Shown: in pieces, positions 29,667 through 39,111 of the stretch | How positions within the stretch are numbered: position 1 is the first letter of the stretch | Layout of the letters: every line of letters starts with the position of its first letter | Origin: Microbulbifer sp. VAAF005 | Lineage (GTDB): Bacteria > Pseudomonadota > Gammaproteobacteria > Pseudomonadales > Cellvibrionaceae | Length of the DNA stretch: 64,000 nt | NCBI RefSeq assembly: GCF_030012985.1 | Contig: NZ_CP120233.1 | Location: 4,273,001 to 4,337,000 of the forward strand | Direction of reading: 5' to 3' | The notes under the pieces: generated by a model | Database searches by the model: none | What the model saw: only the letters and a program-made list of their open reading frames with translations | What the model was told of the DNA's origin: nothing | Position numbers and translations under genes: made by a program

Positions 29667-30267
29667 TGTTGTTTTCCTCTTGGAGAGATTGCGCACTGGC
29701 CTGCGACAGGATCGTCAAGCCCCGCGCGATGCCGTCCAGAAAGACGGCCAAGACAAAGATTGGCACGGAATAGTCACCGGTGGCGCGCATGCGGCAGAGT
29801 TCGTTTTGTTGTTTTTCAGATAGCTTGGGTTGCTTGCCGCGCAGCTTGCCCTCGGCGCGGGCGATGGCCATGCCCTCGCGGGTGCGCATGCGAATGAGAT
29901 CGGACTCGGATTCAGCAAATGTAGCGAGGATGTTGAAGAACATTTTGCCCATGGGATCGGCGGGATCATATACCGAAACGCCGAGTGCCAGCGGCACGCC
30001 TTTGGCTTCGAGTTGATCGGCGATAGCACGAGCATCTAGAACTGATCTGGCCAGGCGGTCGAGCTTTGGTACAACAAATGTGTCCCCCTCTCGCATTGCT
30101 GCTATCGCTTGATCGAGGCCCGGGCGTACCCGGTTCGTGCCGGTCAGGCCGTGGTCAGCATAAATGCAATCCTCGGTCACACCGAGGTCAACAAGCGTCT
30201 GACGCTGCGCTGTCAGGTCCTGTTCGTCGGTGGAGCAGCAGGCATATCCGATGAGCGTGTTTTTCAT
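29653..30267 (-). CDS. Serine recombinase (resolvase/invertase family), probably impaired
   Basis: About 204 residues. The resolvase catalytic domain is clear: IGYACCSTDEQDLTAQRQTL, DHGLTGTNRVRPGLDQAI, VPKLDRLARSV, ESDLIRMRTREGM. The nucleophilic serine is kept, but the usual YARVS reads YACCS, so the catalytic arginine next to the serine is replaced by cysteine. After KQPKLSEKQQNELCRMRATG the expected helix-turn-helix (..DLAELF.VSR.TVYR) is not recognisable; the tail is hydrophobic and ends with QEENNNGDR. Both changes suggest loss of recombinase activity. It overlaps the amidohydrolase start by 14 bases. Confidence 0.8.
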   Translation of the reverse strand: MKNTLIGYACCSTDEQDLTAQRQTLVDLGVTEDCIYADHGLTGTNRVRPGLDQAIAAMREGDTFVVPKLDRLARSVLDARAIADQLEAKGVPLALGVSVYDPADPMGKMFFNILATFAESESDLIRMRTREGMAIARAEGKLRGKQPKLSEKQQNELCRMRATGDYSVPIFVLAVFLDGIARGLTILSQASAQSLQEENNNGDR

Positions 30268-30373
30268 GGACGCACTGTACGTAAACGGCCCCCATAGCAA
30301 TTATCATCGTACCATCTATTATATGAGACATTCTTTGTGCCGGTTTTGCAGGGGATACGAACTGGCGGAATTT

Positions 30374-30401
30374 TGTCCGCTGACCGATCCCCTTACGGAC
30401 A
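30374..30401. promoter_or_regulatory. Resolvase res-like 28-bp site
   Basis: TGTCCG and CGGACA bracket a 28-bp interval, the length and end pattern of a Tn3-type resolvase crossover site, about 110 bases upstream of the resolvase gene. A second small inverted repeat, GCGGA/TCCGC (30365-30380), overlaps it. Assignment is by pattern and position only. Confidence 0.4.
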
Positions 30402-30449
30402 CTCATTCTTTGACATTCCAGAAAGGTTGCTATGCCCCGACTTATGTGG

Positions 30450-30471
30450 CCGGGTTACAACCCGGTTTTTT
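30450..30471 (+). terminator. Rho-independent terminator left of the phosphoesterase gene
   Basis: CCGGGTT-AC-AACCCGG followed by TTTTTT, oriented forward. No forward gene ends nearby; the closest upstream forward gene is the DUF1820 gene 3.3 kb away, so this may be its original terminator displaced by the insertion. Confidence 0.75.
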
Positions 30472-30735
30472 GACACCTAACTCATCTTTACACCTTTTTT
30501 TCCTCTGCAATATAAGCTTCAATAAAAATCCTCCTGACTGTCATCAAATCGCTGCAAAGTGGTTGCGCTGACGATCAACGCCGTTCTGTATTTAGTTGAT
30601 CTCAATTTGCTAGCAAGAGAGCAAATACGGATTTATCGATTTTTCTCAAGTTAGCTCAAGCGACGACCTATATTTTTGCCGCGTATCTGCCCTGATTTTT
30701 ATGGGCTGATAACTGGTACAGACTGGAACTTTGCT

Positions 30736-31527
30736 ATGAGCAATCGCTATCGCGCACTGTGGATTTCCGATGTCCATTTGGGCAGCCGAGACAGTGAGCC
30801 CCATCGACTTGCAGATTTTCTGGCTCAGAATCGTGCCGATACGGTCTATCTGGTTGGGGATATTTTTGATATGCAGGCACTCGCTCAAGGACGAGGTACA
30901 TGGTGCCAGGCCTCTTCGCTGCTACTGGAAATGCTTTCCGAATTAAGTAGCCTGACGCCTGAAGTCATTTATATTCCTGGAAATCACGACGCGCCAATGC
31001 GCAGCTGGGCCGGAAAGCGGCTCGGCAATATCCGAATTGAAAAAGACTATATCCACACTGCCTCCAATGGGCGCCGCTTTTGGGTAACTCACGGCGACCA
31101 GTTTGAACACCGAATTAAAATAAATCCAATCAGTTACCACATCGGCGATCGCAGTTATTACCTGATGCTGCGCTTTAATCGCTGGATCAATTATTGGCGC
31201 AATCGATTTAACAAGCCCTGGTGGTCGCTGGCCAGCCAGATAAAAAATCGTGTGGGTGCCGCTCGACAAATGATGAGTGATTTTGAGGATGTCGCTACTC
31301 GTGAAGCGATATCGCGGGGATTTGATGGCGTTATTTGTGGTCATATCCATAGGCCTGCCCTTAGAAATAAAACAGTGTGTGGGGATGCTGTGACCTATGC
31401 GAATTGTGGTGATTGGGTCGACTCTATGAGTGCGGTTGTAGAACAACAAGACGGCAGTTTGGACCTTTTACGTTGGTATCGGGCTCCAAAAATTGCCAGC
31501 ATAATGACAGAGGTGGTTGCGGCATGA
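30736..31527 (+). CDS. LpxH-like metallophosphoesterase
   Basis: 263 residues from the ATG at 30736. The calcineurin-type metal motifs are in order: SDVHLGSRD, VGDIFDM, PGNHDAP, THGDQFEH and GHIHRPA. These match UDP-2,3-diacylglucosamine pyrophosphatase-like proteins of the COG2908 type. The enzyme could act in lipid A synthesis, but many genomes have a second canonical LpxH elsewhere, and the partner here is an ornithine-lipid-type acyltransferase, so a different lipid substrate is possible. Stop and start overlap with the next gene (ATGA at 31524-31527), showing tight coupling. Confidence 0.8.
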   Translation: MSNRYRALWISDVHLGSRDSEPHRLADFLAQNRADTVYLVGDIFDMQALAQGRGTWCQASSLLLEMLSELSSLTPEVIYIPGNHDAPMRSWAGKRLGNIRIEKDYIHTASNGRRFWVTHGDQFEHRIKINPISYHIGDRSYYLMLRFNRWINYWRNRFNKPWWSLASQIKNRVGAARQMMSDFEDVATREAISRGFDGVICGHIHRPALRNKTVCGDAVTYANCGDWVDSMSAVVEQQDGSLDLLRWYRAPKIASIMTEVVAA

Positions 31528-33194
31528 TTCATCTTGAGAGCCTTTTGCAGAAAAATTCCTGGTATAGTGCAGGTCCGCAAAAACCCACGCGAAAACTGGT
31601 TTCAGCCACAGTTAAAAAAATCTGCTGTGAAGAGCAGCTGCAGGAATTTACCAGTAGCTATCCCCACCTTGGGGGGTGGATTTTATTCGCCAAATTTTTG
31701 ATGACCTTAATTTTCGCTACGAATTAAATCCGTCGGAATTAGCTCGTGTCCCTACGAACGGGCCGCTGGTAATTGTTTCCAATCACCCATTGGGGAGCTT
31801 GGATGGGTTAGCACTTATCGACATGGTGGCGCGAGTACGTCGGGACGTACGCGCTGTGGCGAGCCAATTATTATGGAATATAAAACCTCTGCGTTCCTGC
31901 TTGTTACCTGTAGATAATTTTAATGGACATACCCGCCGAGCGGATATTGAAGGTATATATAACCACTTAGGTGAAGGGGGGCGATTATTATTTTTCCGGC
32001 GGGCGAGGTATCCAGGCTAACCCCCAGGGCGTTCGCGATGGTCGTTGGAACCCGGGTTTTGTTCGCTTTGCGGAAAAAACTAACGCGCCGATATTGCCAG
32101 TACAGGTGCAGGGTAGAAATTCCTGGTGGTTCTATGGCCTCTCCATGTTGAATAAACCTCTCTCAACTTTATGGTTGATCAGGGAGATGTTTAAACAAGC
32201 TAGCCGTAGTATCGATATTCGTATAGGACGGCCACTGGAAACTGAACATTTTCACAGTTGGCCTCTTACTCCTCGTGCTAAAGCCGCCCTGTGGCGTAAA
32301 CATGTTTATCAATTGCATCGTTCCCCCGTTCCTTTGGGGCCAGAATTAATTGTCGAGGCAGAACCAGAAGAGGAAGTGGCGCGGGTGGTGGAGTCCTGTG
32401 TGTCACTGTCTGAATCGGATAATTTTTCTGTGCGTTTATATCGGCAGAAAGCGGATTGCCCTGTTATGCGAGAATTGGCCAGAGTAAGAGAAATTGCATT
32501 TCGCGCAGTGGGAGAGGGGACTGGGCAGAGCCGGGATTGGGATGCGTTCGATGCTCATTACGACCACCTGTTGTTGTGGGATACTGAAAATCGTCAGATT
32601 GCTGGGGCCTACCGCATAGCGGCAACTGAGACGCTCTCAGCGGATGAAGTTTACAGCAGTACATTATTTAATTATCCGCAGCCCCCTCGTCAGTGCTTGC
32701 CAGAGTCCGCTGAGCTGGGGCGTAGTTTTCTGTTGCCGGACTATTGGAGGGGAAGGGGGCTAGATCTACTTTGGAGTGCTATTGGGCAGTGGGTTTTGCG
32801 TAATAAAGTACGTTACCTGTTTGGCCCGGTATCAATGCCAGGTACGTTCTCAGTGAGAGCTAAGTCCGCCATTGTGCGCTATTTTTCCCATTATTTTGCT
32901 CCTGAAAACTCCTTGGGGGATGCTCGACTGCCATTCCCGGAAGCACAATCTGAGTTGCCTGAACTACTTGGAAATTCGGTGTCAGATATGCGTCAGTTGA
33001 AGCAGGTTTTGCGCGAGGAGGGCGTCATGCTGCCTCCCTTATTTAAAAAGTATGCTTCTGTTACCAAACCAGGCGGAACCAGTTTCCACGCATTTAATAT
33101 TGACCCGGATTTTTGCGATGCTGTGGATGGGCTGGTCGTTGTTGATTTATCCAAAGTAGATGAGAAGTTTGCTAGGCGCTATTTAGGTGCCTGA
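31524..33194 (+). pseudogene. Bifunctional ornithine lipid synthase-like acyltransferase (OlsF type), with three frame breaks
   Basis: The reading frame passes through 0, 2, 1 and 0 in order. Each break is repaired by one base: G6 at 31671-31676 (gives HLGGVDFIRQIFDD), G6 at 31976-31981 (gives GEGGAIIIFPAGEVSRL) and C5 at 32021-32025 (gives TPQGVRDGRWNPGFV). The repaired protein has about 557 residues. The N-terminal half is a PlsC-type O-acyltransferase with SNHPLGSLDG (HX4D) and FPAGE. The C-terminal half is an OlsB-type N-acyltransferase with EIAFRAVGEGTGQSRDWDAF and AELGRSFLLPDYWRGRG. This order matches OlsF. Expected product: ornithine lipids or a related acylated amino acid lipid. Confidence 0.85.
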
Positions 33195-33213
33195 TTGTGA
33201 AGATATCACTAAT

Positions 33214-33242
33214 TAAAAAGGCAGCTTTAAGCTGCCTTTTTA
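33214..33242. terminator. Bidirectional terminator between olsF-like gene and aminotransferase
   Basis: AAAAAGGCAGC-TTTAA-GCTGCCTTTTT, symmetrical with A and T runs, placed between convergent genes. Confidence 0.85.
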
Positions 33243-33277
33243 ATGATTCAGGAAATTTTCCTGGGCATTTGGATTTG

Positions 33278-34552
33278 TTAAATCTTGCCAAGCTTTTTAC
33301 GCAAGCTCACCAGTTTGACACAGAGAACAAAAATAGACATTGCCGTATCCAGCTCTTCCAGTGGTGGGAAGCTGGGCGCAATTCGAATATTGCTGTCCTC
33401 AGGGTCCTTACCATAAGGGAAGGTCGCGCCGGCAGGTGTTAATTTTACCCCAGCATCCGCAGCCATTTTTACCACTGCTTTTGCACAACCTGGAAGAGTA
33501 TTAAAGGAAACAAAATAGCCCCCAGCGGGCTTTTCCCAACTGCCCATATTTGCATCGGCTAGGGCATTGTGTAAGTGCTCCAGAACACACTCAAACTTCG
33601 GGCGAAGAATATCTGCATGCTTACGCATATGTTCTGTCAAACTGGTATATTCAGTGAAAAATCGCGAATGTCGCAGTTGATTGACTTTGTCGGGCCCGAT
33701 AGTCATTGCCTGCATTTGTGCCTTGAGGGAGTCCAGGTTTGCCTGGCTGGCACTAACGAATGCAACCCCTGCACCAGCGTGAGAGACCTTTGAAGTTGAG
33801 GCAAACTGTAATACGGAGTCTGCGGTATCATTTTCCAGGGTCGCAGTACGAATATTCGGCAGGTTCACGTAGCTGCCAAAGTCATGCACTGAGTAGGCAT
33901 TGTCCCAGAATATTCGGAAACCGGCGCCGGCAATTTGCCCCAACTGCGCCAATCTTTCTATAGTCTCCTTGCTGTAAGTGACTCCTGTCGGATTTGAAAA
34001 CTTGGGGACGCACCAGATACCAACAATTTCTTCATCTTGGCGCACGAGCTTTTCAATAAGCTCCATGTCGGGGCCATGCTCTCCCATGGGCACATTTATC
34101 ATTTCGATGCCCAGTTGCTCACAAATAGTAAAGTGGCGGTCATAGCCGGGAACAGGGCAGAGGAATTTGGGAGCTTTCAGTTTGCGCCAAGGAGTGTTGC
34201 CTGCAAAGCCAAAAAGGTAACCAGTGACAACGGCGTGATACATCAGCGTGAGAGAGCTGTTTCCCCCAGCGATAACCTCATTGACGGGTACCTGAAGCAT
34301 TTCAGCTCCAAGCTCTCTTGCGCAAGTCAGGCCGATTAAGCCACCGTAGTTGCGAGTGTCTGTACCATCGGCTGCCCGATAATCACCGGAAAGAATGCCA
34401 TCAAGTTTATCAGAAAGTTTTAATTGCTCCGCCGAGGGTTTTCCACGTGTGATATCCAGGCTTAACTCATGTTGGCAGATTTTGTCGTAGTGGCCGCTTA
34501 ATTCCTGTTCCCACTCAATCAGCTGTTCCTGTGTGGCGGACTCAATATGCAC
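33278..34552 (-). CDS. Class I aminotransferase of the AspAT Ic / MocR-like subgroup
   Basis: A 424-residue fold-type I PLP aminotransferase. Conserved features are DITRGKPSAEQLKLS at the N-terminus, GGNSSLTLMY, CPVPGYDRHF, VPKFSNPTGVTY, WDNAYSVHDF and the cofactor lysine in ASTSKVSHAGAG. These fit the subgroup Ic aspartate aminotransferases (Pfam Aminotran_MocR) rather than E. coli AspC. The likely reaction is reversible aspartate/2-oxoglutarate transamination. It is a lone gene, convergent with the acyltransferase. Confidence 0.85.
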   Translation of the reverse strand: MHIESATQEQLIEWEQELSGHYDKICQHELSLDITRGKPSAEQLKLSDKLDGILSGDYRAADGTDTRNYGGLIGLTCARELGAEMLQVPVNEVIAGGNSSLTLMYHAVVTGYLFGFAGNTPWRKLKAPKFLCPVPGYDRHFTICEQLGIEMINVPMGEHGPDMELIEKLVRQDEEIVGIWCVPKFSNPTGVTYSKETIERLAQLGQIAGAGFRIFWDNAYSVHDFGSYVNLPNIRTATLENDTADSVLQFASTSKVSHAGAGVAFVSASQANLDSLKAQMQAMTIGPDKVNQLRHSRFFTEYTSLTEHMRKHADILRPKFECVLEHLHNALADANMGSWEKPAGGYFVSFNTLPGCAKAVVKMAADAGVKLTPAGATFPYGKDPEDSNIRIAPSFPPLEELDTAMSIFVLCVKLVSLRKKLGKI

Positions 34553-34743
34553 TTGGATTCCCCTGGCTGGTAACTTGAGTTGGCGAGCTTATCAGTCTAG
34601 AGGCGGTTTCGTCAGCAGGAAATCGCAAATGGAAATTAGTTTCTATTGAATCTAAGTGTCAGCAACTATGATAGGTCTCTGATTGGTTAGATCAACTACT
34701 CCACTAGTTGTCCCTGCGATAATATTTTGAAATAAAGGGATCT

Positions 34744-35610
34744 TTACTCACTGGATAGGGTGCGAAAGTCCTGGGCGTAGTCCCGTAGAGTTTTACTTAG
34801 GTGGCGACGTTGTGTAGGACTGGTGCTGGATAAAATCTCCTCTCCTAACTCCCGGGCCTGGATTTTGCGTTGCTCTTGGGCCTTGCGGTATTCATCTGTC
34901 CACAGCTGTTCGGGGTTTTCCAGCAAACTTCGCAATTTCTCAAGATATCCATCAGGCTTCTGCCGCAGCAGCTCGATAGCATGACTTTGCCAGATCTGCT
35001 GTTGCTCATTGCGCAGAACCGGGTTGTACTCTACTTGCTTGACCCAAGCTGCAATCAACTGCTTCTGCTGATCGGTCAAGCTTCCCAGCCAGCGCCTGCT
35101 CTCCTTGCGAATTTGTCGGTCGCGACGACGTTGGACTTTCCAGGGTGAGCGCTGCCATTTTTCCAGTGTTTTCTTTTGCTTTTTTATCAGGTTGTGTTGT
35201 AGCCGGTCAATTTGCTGTGGTGTTAGTTGTGCCGCTATAGGAAGTATCAGGTTAAACGCATTATTACTGGCGCTACTAATGAAGTGGCGGACCTCATCTT
35301 CAGCAGGACCCAGCTGAGGATCTTCCAGCTGCCCCTGATCTACTTTGTCTGCCAGTTGAGTGAGAAAGTTGGCATATTTGGGAAGTTGTGTCTGCCGATG
35401 CCAGTGAAAAAAACTATTGAGGGCTCCTTGAAATTCCAGTTCCTGCTGAGAATTCAAGTCCACATAATCGTGAAGCTTCCAGCGTATCCAATAGTCGATG
35501 TTGTTATAGGCAAATTGGATGCTGGAGCAGCTGCTAAGTAAGCTTGCCACTACCAAAAGAATGATTAGGTGCCACTTTTGTGCGGTGAAACTGCCCGGGG
35601 TTTGGGGCAT
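34744..35610 (-). CDS. DUF6279 family lipoprotein
   Basis: 288 residues with a signal peptide and lipobox LLSSC near residues 24-28, followed by SSIQFAYNNIDYWIRWKLHD, a strong signature of this family. The rest is helical and rich in Gln, Arg and Leu, with likely coiled-coil stretches (LIKKQKKTLEKWQRSPWKVQ). It is predicted to be anchored in the outer or inner membrane facing the periplasm. Function is unknown. It is divergent from the nagB-II gene with about 270 bases between, including a GGTATAGCGAATACC inverted repeat at 35674-35688. Confidence 0.8.
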   Translation of the reverse strand: MPQTPGSFTAQKWHLIILLVVASLLSSCSSIQFAYNNIDYWIRWKLHDYVDLNSQQELEFQGALNSFFHWHRQTQLPKYANFLTQLADKVDQGQLEDPQLGPAEDEVRHFISSASNNAFNLILPIAAQLTPQQIDRLQHNLIKKQKKTLEKWQRSPWKVQRRRDRQIRKESRRWLGSLTDQQKQLIAAWVKQVEYNPVLRNEQQQIWQSHAIELLRQKPDGYLEKLRSLLENPEQLWTDEYRKAQEQRKIQARELGEEILSSTSPTQRRHLSKTLRDYAQDFRTLSSE

Positions 35611-35876
35611 TGATCCTTCCTATAGCTCTGATCGGCAGCGACTGACAGGGGTGCCTTAAGCATAGATTAAAAAGGTATAGCGAATACCCATTCTCCTGTG
35701 ACAGATATAGGGTTTTTTGTTGGCGGGAGAGTTCTTGGTTATTTGTAGTCAAGCAAGGAAGACTATTGACGCCAATTAACCAGGAGAGTGTACGGCTAGG
35801 CATAGACTGATTGATGGGGCCGGGTATCAGTGAGGAGCCTGGGACCGTATTTTGAGTGAGTTAGACGGGTCGTATT

Positions 35877-36875
35877 ATGGTTACCACGGTTATGGAGGCT
35901 GAAGCTCGTGAGGCGCCGGATAGGATTGCTGAACAGCTGCATTCCAATGCCACAATAATGTCTCGCTTGGGGGAGCGCCTGCGTCAGACGCCTCCTCGCT
36001 TCGTGATGATTGTGGGGAGAGGATCTTCTGATCATGCGGGAGTGTTTGCCAAGTACCTGATAGAGATTGAAACTGGTACTCCAACTTTTGCTGCGGCGCC
36101 ATCGGTCTCCAGTGTCTATGGACGTACGTTAAAGCTTAATGATGCGCTGGTTATCGTTATTTCCCAGTCCGGGAGAAGTCCAGATATCCTGGCGCAAGCG
36201 CGCATGGCAAGAGAGCAAGGCGCTTATACAGTGGCTTTACTTAACGATGAAGACGCGCCAATCAAAGATGTGGTCGACTTGGTTATCCCGCTAAAAGCCG
36301 GCCCGGAAAAAGCGGTGGCAGCTACGAAGAGTTATCTGGCAACCTTGTCCGCCATATTGCAGATGGTTGCTAACTGGACACAGGATACCGCCCTTTGTAC
36401 TGCATTGGAAAAGTTGCCGGAAACGCTCAAGACCGCAGTGCGGGCAGAAATTCAATTGCGACCAGAGAATCTGGCCTCAGTACAAAACCTAGTGGTATTG
36501 GGGCGAGGGCCGGGTTATGGGATTACCCGGGAGCTGGCACTTAAGTTAAAAGAAGTGTGCAATATTCATGCGGAATCATATTCCAGTGCAGAATTCTTGC
36601 ATGGCCCTGTCACCTTGGTTGAGGGAAAGTTGACGGTGGTGAACGTTCCTATTGAAGATGAATCATTCCCCACTCACAGTCAGCAGATTGATGAAATCCG
36701 GCGGCGAGGGGCGGCACTGATTAACTTGCATGTGCCGAGTAAGGGGGTTCATCCTAGAGTGGCCCCATTGGCACTTTTGCAACGCTTTTATATTGATGTA
36801 GCCCACGTGGCGGTAAGTCGGGGGATTAATCCCGATGAGCCGGTGGGTTTAAAGAAGGTCACTCAGACCGTCTGA
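35877..36875 (+). CDS. SIS-domain glucosamine-6-phosphate deaminase (NagB-II type)
   Basis: A 332-residue protein with two SIS domains and no glutaminase domain, so it is not GlmS. First SIS: VGRGSSDHAGVFAKY and VISQSGRSPDIL, followed by GPEKAVAATKSYLA. Second SIS: VLGRGPGYGITRELALKLKE and HAESYSSAEFLHGPV. Proteins of this kind next to nagA act as NagB-II, converting glucosamine 6-phosphate to fructose 6-phosphate and ammonia. nagA follows 32 bases downstream, supporting a role in N-acetylglucosamine or chitin use. Confidence 0.88.
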   Translation: MVTTVMEAEAREAPDRIAEQLHSNATIMSRLGERLRQTPPRFVMIVGRGSSDHAGVFAKYLIEIETGTPTFAAAPSVSSVYGRTLKLNDALVIVISQSGRSPDILAQARMAREQGAYTVALLNDEDAPIKDVVDLVIPLKAGPEKAVAATKSYLATLSAILQMVANWTQDTALCTALEKLPETLKTAVRAEIQLRPENLASVQNLVVLGRGPGYGITRELALKLKEVCNIHAESYSSAEFLHGPVTLVEGKLTVVNVPIEDESFPTHSQQIDEIRRRGAALINLHVPSKGVHPRVAPLALLQRFYIDVAHVAVSRGINPDEPVGLKKVTQTV

Positions 36876-36907
36876 ATAAAACAGAGAATAGTATTTGGGA
36901 GGGGAAA

Positions 36908-38038
36908 GTGGGGGTTACCCTGATTGCTGAAAGGCTCTTTGATGGCGAGCGTATTCTCTCGGAGATTGCCGTCACTGTTGGTGACAGTGGAATAATTTCT
37001 TCGGTGGGTGGAGGTGTGAGTTCCAGCGCGGAACGTTTACCGGGTCTATTGGTTCCAGGTTTTATTGATATTCAGGTCAATGGCGGTGGAGGTGTGCTGT
37101 TCAATCAGGACCCCACTGTTTCTGCTCTTCAAAAAATAAGTGAAGCTCATCGCCAGTTCGGTACCAGTGCATTCCTGCCTACCTTGATCACAGATAGTTT
37201 GCCCGTGATGCAGCGGGCTGCCGATGCAGTAAGTGAAGCGATCTCCAGCGATGTCCCTGGGGTAACCGGTATACATTTTGAAGGGCCGCATTTAAGTGAG
37301 GCCAAAAAAGGTACCCATGAGCAGGGCTTTATTCGTCATTTGAGTGATGAAGAGTTGTCCCTCTACGCCAGGGAGGACCTGGGAATACGGTTGGTTACCC
37401 TGGCGCCAGAATGTGTTGCAGTATCCGACATCCGGAAGTTAGTTTCTCTGGGGGTTCATGTTTGCTTGGGGCATTCGAATGCGTGTGCTGACACGGTTGA
37501 GGCCGCATTGGATGCCGGCGCAACGGGATTTACCCATCTATATAACGCAATGTCCCCGCTTCATTCCCGTGAGCCGGGTATGGTGGGAACGGCACTGATT
37601 CGCGATGACGCTTGGTGTGGGTTGATTGCCGATGGGCACCACGTGAGTCCTGGCGCAATGGCATTGGCTTTAAAGGCAAAGCCTCGCGGCAAGTTATTAC
37701 TGGTAACCGATGCGATGTCATTGGTGGGTAGTGATGAAATCAGCTTCCCCCTGTTTGATCGAGTGGTCACGCGGGAGGGGGATAAGCTGACCTCCAGTAC
37801 TGGAGAGTTGGCAGGCTCGCATTTGGATATGATCGGCGCGGTGAGAAATATTTGCGACTGGTGCGGGGTTGAATTGCAAGAAGCATTGCGTATGGCAAGT
37901 TTGTACCCGGCACAATTTATAGGCTTGGGGTCAGGAATAATTACTGAGGGCGCCCGTGCCGATATGGTTCTGTTAGATGAAGGGTTGCAAGTGAGTAGAA
38001 CTTGGAGTCAAGGCCGCGAGGTATTTCGGAGGCATTAG
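36908..38038 (+). CDS. nagA: N-acetylglucosamine-6-phosphate deacetylase
   Basis: 376 residues from a GTG start with GGGAGGGG just upstream. Amidohydrolase features are GFIDIQVNGGGGVLF, GIHFEGPHLSEAKKG (metal glutamate and histidine), CLGHSNA, FTHLYNAMSPLHSREPG and VTDAMSLVG. NagA removes the acetyl group from GlcNAc-6-P to supply the NagB-II enzyme. The gene ends 30 bases before a convergent LacI-family regulator, which may control it. Confidence 0.94.
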   Translation: MGVTLIAERLFDGERILSEIAVTVGDSGIISSVGGGVSSSAERLPGLLVPGFIDIQVNGGGGVLFNQDPTVSALQKISEAHRQFGTSAFLPTLITDSLPVMQRAADAVSEAISSDVPGVTGIHFEGPHLSEAKKGTHEQGFIRHLSDEELSLYAREDLGIRLVTLAPECVAVSDIRKLVSLGVHVCLGHSNACADTVEAALDAGATGFTHLYNAMSPLHSREPGMVGTALIRDDAWCGLIADGHHVSPGAMALALKAKPRGKLLLVTDAMSLVGSDEISFPLFDRVVTREGDKLTSSTGELAGSHLDMIGAVRNICDWCGVELQEALRMASLYPAQFIGLGSGIITEGARADMVLLDEGLQVSRTWSQGREVFRRH

Positions 38039-38067
38039 CTTTCAGCACCTAGAGCAAGTTTACACAA

Positions 38068-39111
38068 TTATTCCGGCGAGGGTCCGGTGGATTGCCGAAT
38101 AATTAACTCGGGGGTGAAACTGCGTTGAATTTCACCCTTTGCTGCAGAGCCATTTGCTTTTGCGCTTTTACTTTGAATTCTCTTGAGCAATAACTCTGCA
38201 GCGGAGTGTGCAATTTTCTTATTTGGTTGGCACGCAGTAGTGAGTTTGGGCCAGGTTTGCCGGGAGAATGGGCTGTCCTCAAATCCGGCGATAGAAACCT
38301 GTCCAGGGACATCAATCTCTAACATACGGGCAGCGAATAAAGCCCCCGCTGCAATTTCATCGTTTGCGGCAAATATTGCCGAGGGTACACTATCACCGCG
38401 CAGGATCTTCTTTGCGTTGCTTTCACCAGATTCAAATGAATATTCACCGTCAATAATCAGTTGTCGGTCTACGGTTATTCCTGCCCCTTCAAGTGCCTGA
38501 CAGTAACCTTGTTGGCGCTCTAAAGTGGAGAGGTGCTCCTCGCCTCCACTCAAATAAGCGATGCGTTTGTGTCCGAGGGAGAGTAGGTGCTGGGTAATAT
38601 TAAAAGCAGCTTGCCGGTCATCGATTTGTATGGAGTTTTCTTCTATCTCATGGCTGATGCGAGAGGAAGCTATTCGCACAAACTCCACATTCATGGATTT
38701 GAGTGTTTCGAGAAAAGCGGGTGACTCCGAGAAAGGTGGGGTCAGGACTAGGCCGGCTACCTTGCCGTGCTCAACTAGTTTATTTAAATCGCTGAGGATA
38801 ACTGGGGAATTTGAATCGCATGGGTGGATAAGCAGTTCATATCCTTTGGATCTGCAAGCCTCCAATATGCCGTTTTGCATGTCGATAACGTAATAGGCAT
38901 TAGGATTGTCATAAATAAATGCGATGGAATAGGTATGGGTTCCCGCCAGGTTCCGTGCAGCGAGATTGGGTGTGTAGTTCAGGGTTTTCACCGCATCGAG
39001 CACTTTTTGCCGTGTGGCAGCACGTACAGAGGGTTCATTATTGATCACCCGGGACACGGTTTTGATAGATACGCCCGCGCATTCTGCAACATCATTAATC
39101 GTGACTTTCAT
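38068..39111 (-). CDS. LacI family transcriptional regulator
   Basis: 347 residues. The DNA-binding domain is standard: MKVTINDVAECAGVSIKTVS, RVINNEPSVR, then the hinge LNYTPNLAARNLAG. The periplasmic-binding-protein-like sensor domain includes AIFAANDEIAAGALFAARML and VSIAGFEDSPFSRQTWPKLT. It probably binds a sugar or sugar phosphate. It lies between the nag genes (convergent) and the Entner-Doudoroff cluster (divergent), so either could be its target; which one cannot be told from the sequence. Confidence 0.9.
   Translation of the reverse strand: MKVTINDVAECAGVSIKTVSRVINNEPSVRAATRQKVLDAVKTLNYTPNLAARNLAGTHTYSIAFIYDNPNAYYVIDMQNGILEACRSKGYELLIHPCDSNSPVILSDLNKLVEHGKVAGLVLTPPFSESPAFLETLKSMNVEFVRIASSRISHEIEENSIQIDDRQAAFNITQHLLSLGHKRIAYLSGGEEHLSTLERQQGYCQALEGAGITVDRQLIIDGEYSFESGESNAKKILRGDSVPSAIFAANDEIAAGALFAARMLEIDVPGQVSIAGFEDSPFSRQTWPKLTTACQPNKKIAHSAAELLLKRIQSKSAKANGSAAKGEIQRSFTPELIIRQSTGPSPE

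Larger units (their letters stand above)
27125..30401 (-). mobile_element. Insertion with resolvase, amidohydrolase and MmgE/PrpD genes
   Basis: Three overlapping minus-strand genes lie between the DUF1820 gene and a forward terminator at 30450. Their codon choice (GCC, GTC, GGC, CGC rich) and protein style resemble alphaproteobacteria more than the flanks. The resolvase is encoded first, and a 28-bp resolvase-site-like inverted repeat lies about 110 bases upstream of it, as in Tn3-type tnpR/res modules. No tnpA, terminal inverted repeats or target duplication were found, so the exact ends are unknown (left end 27095-27127, right end 30270-30450). Confidence 0.5.
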
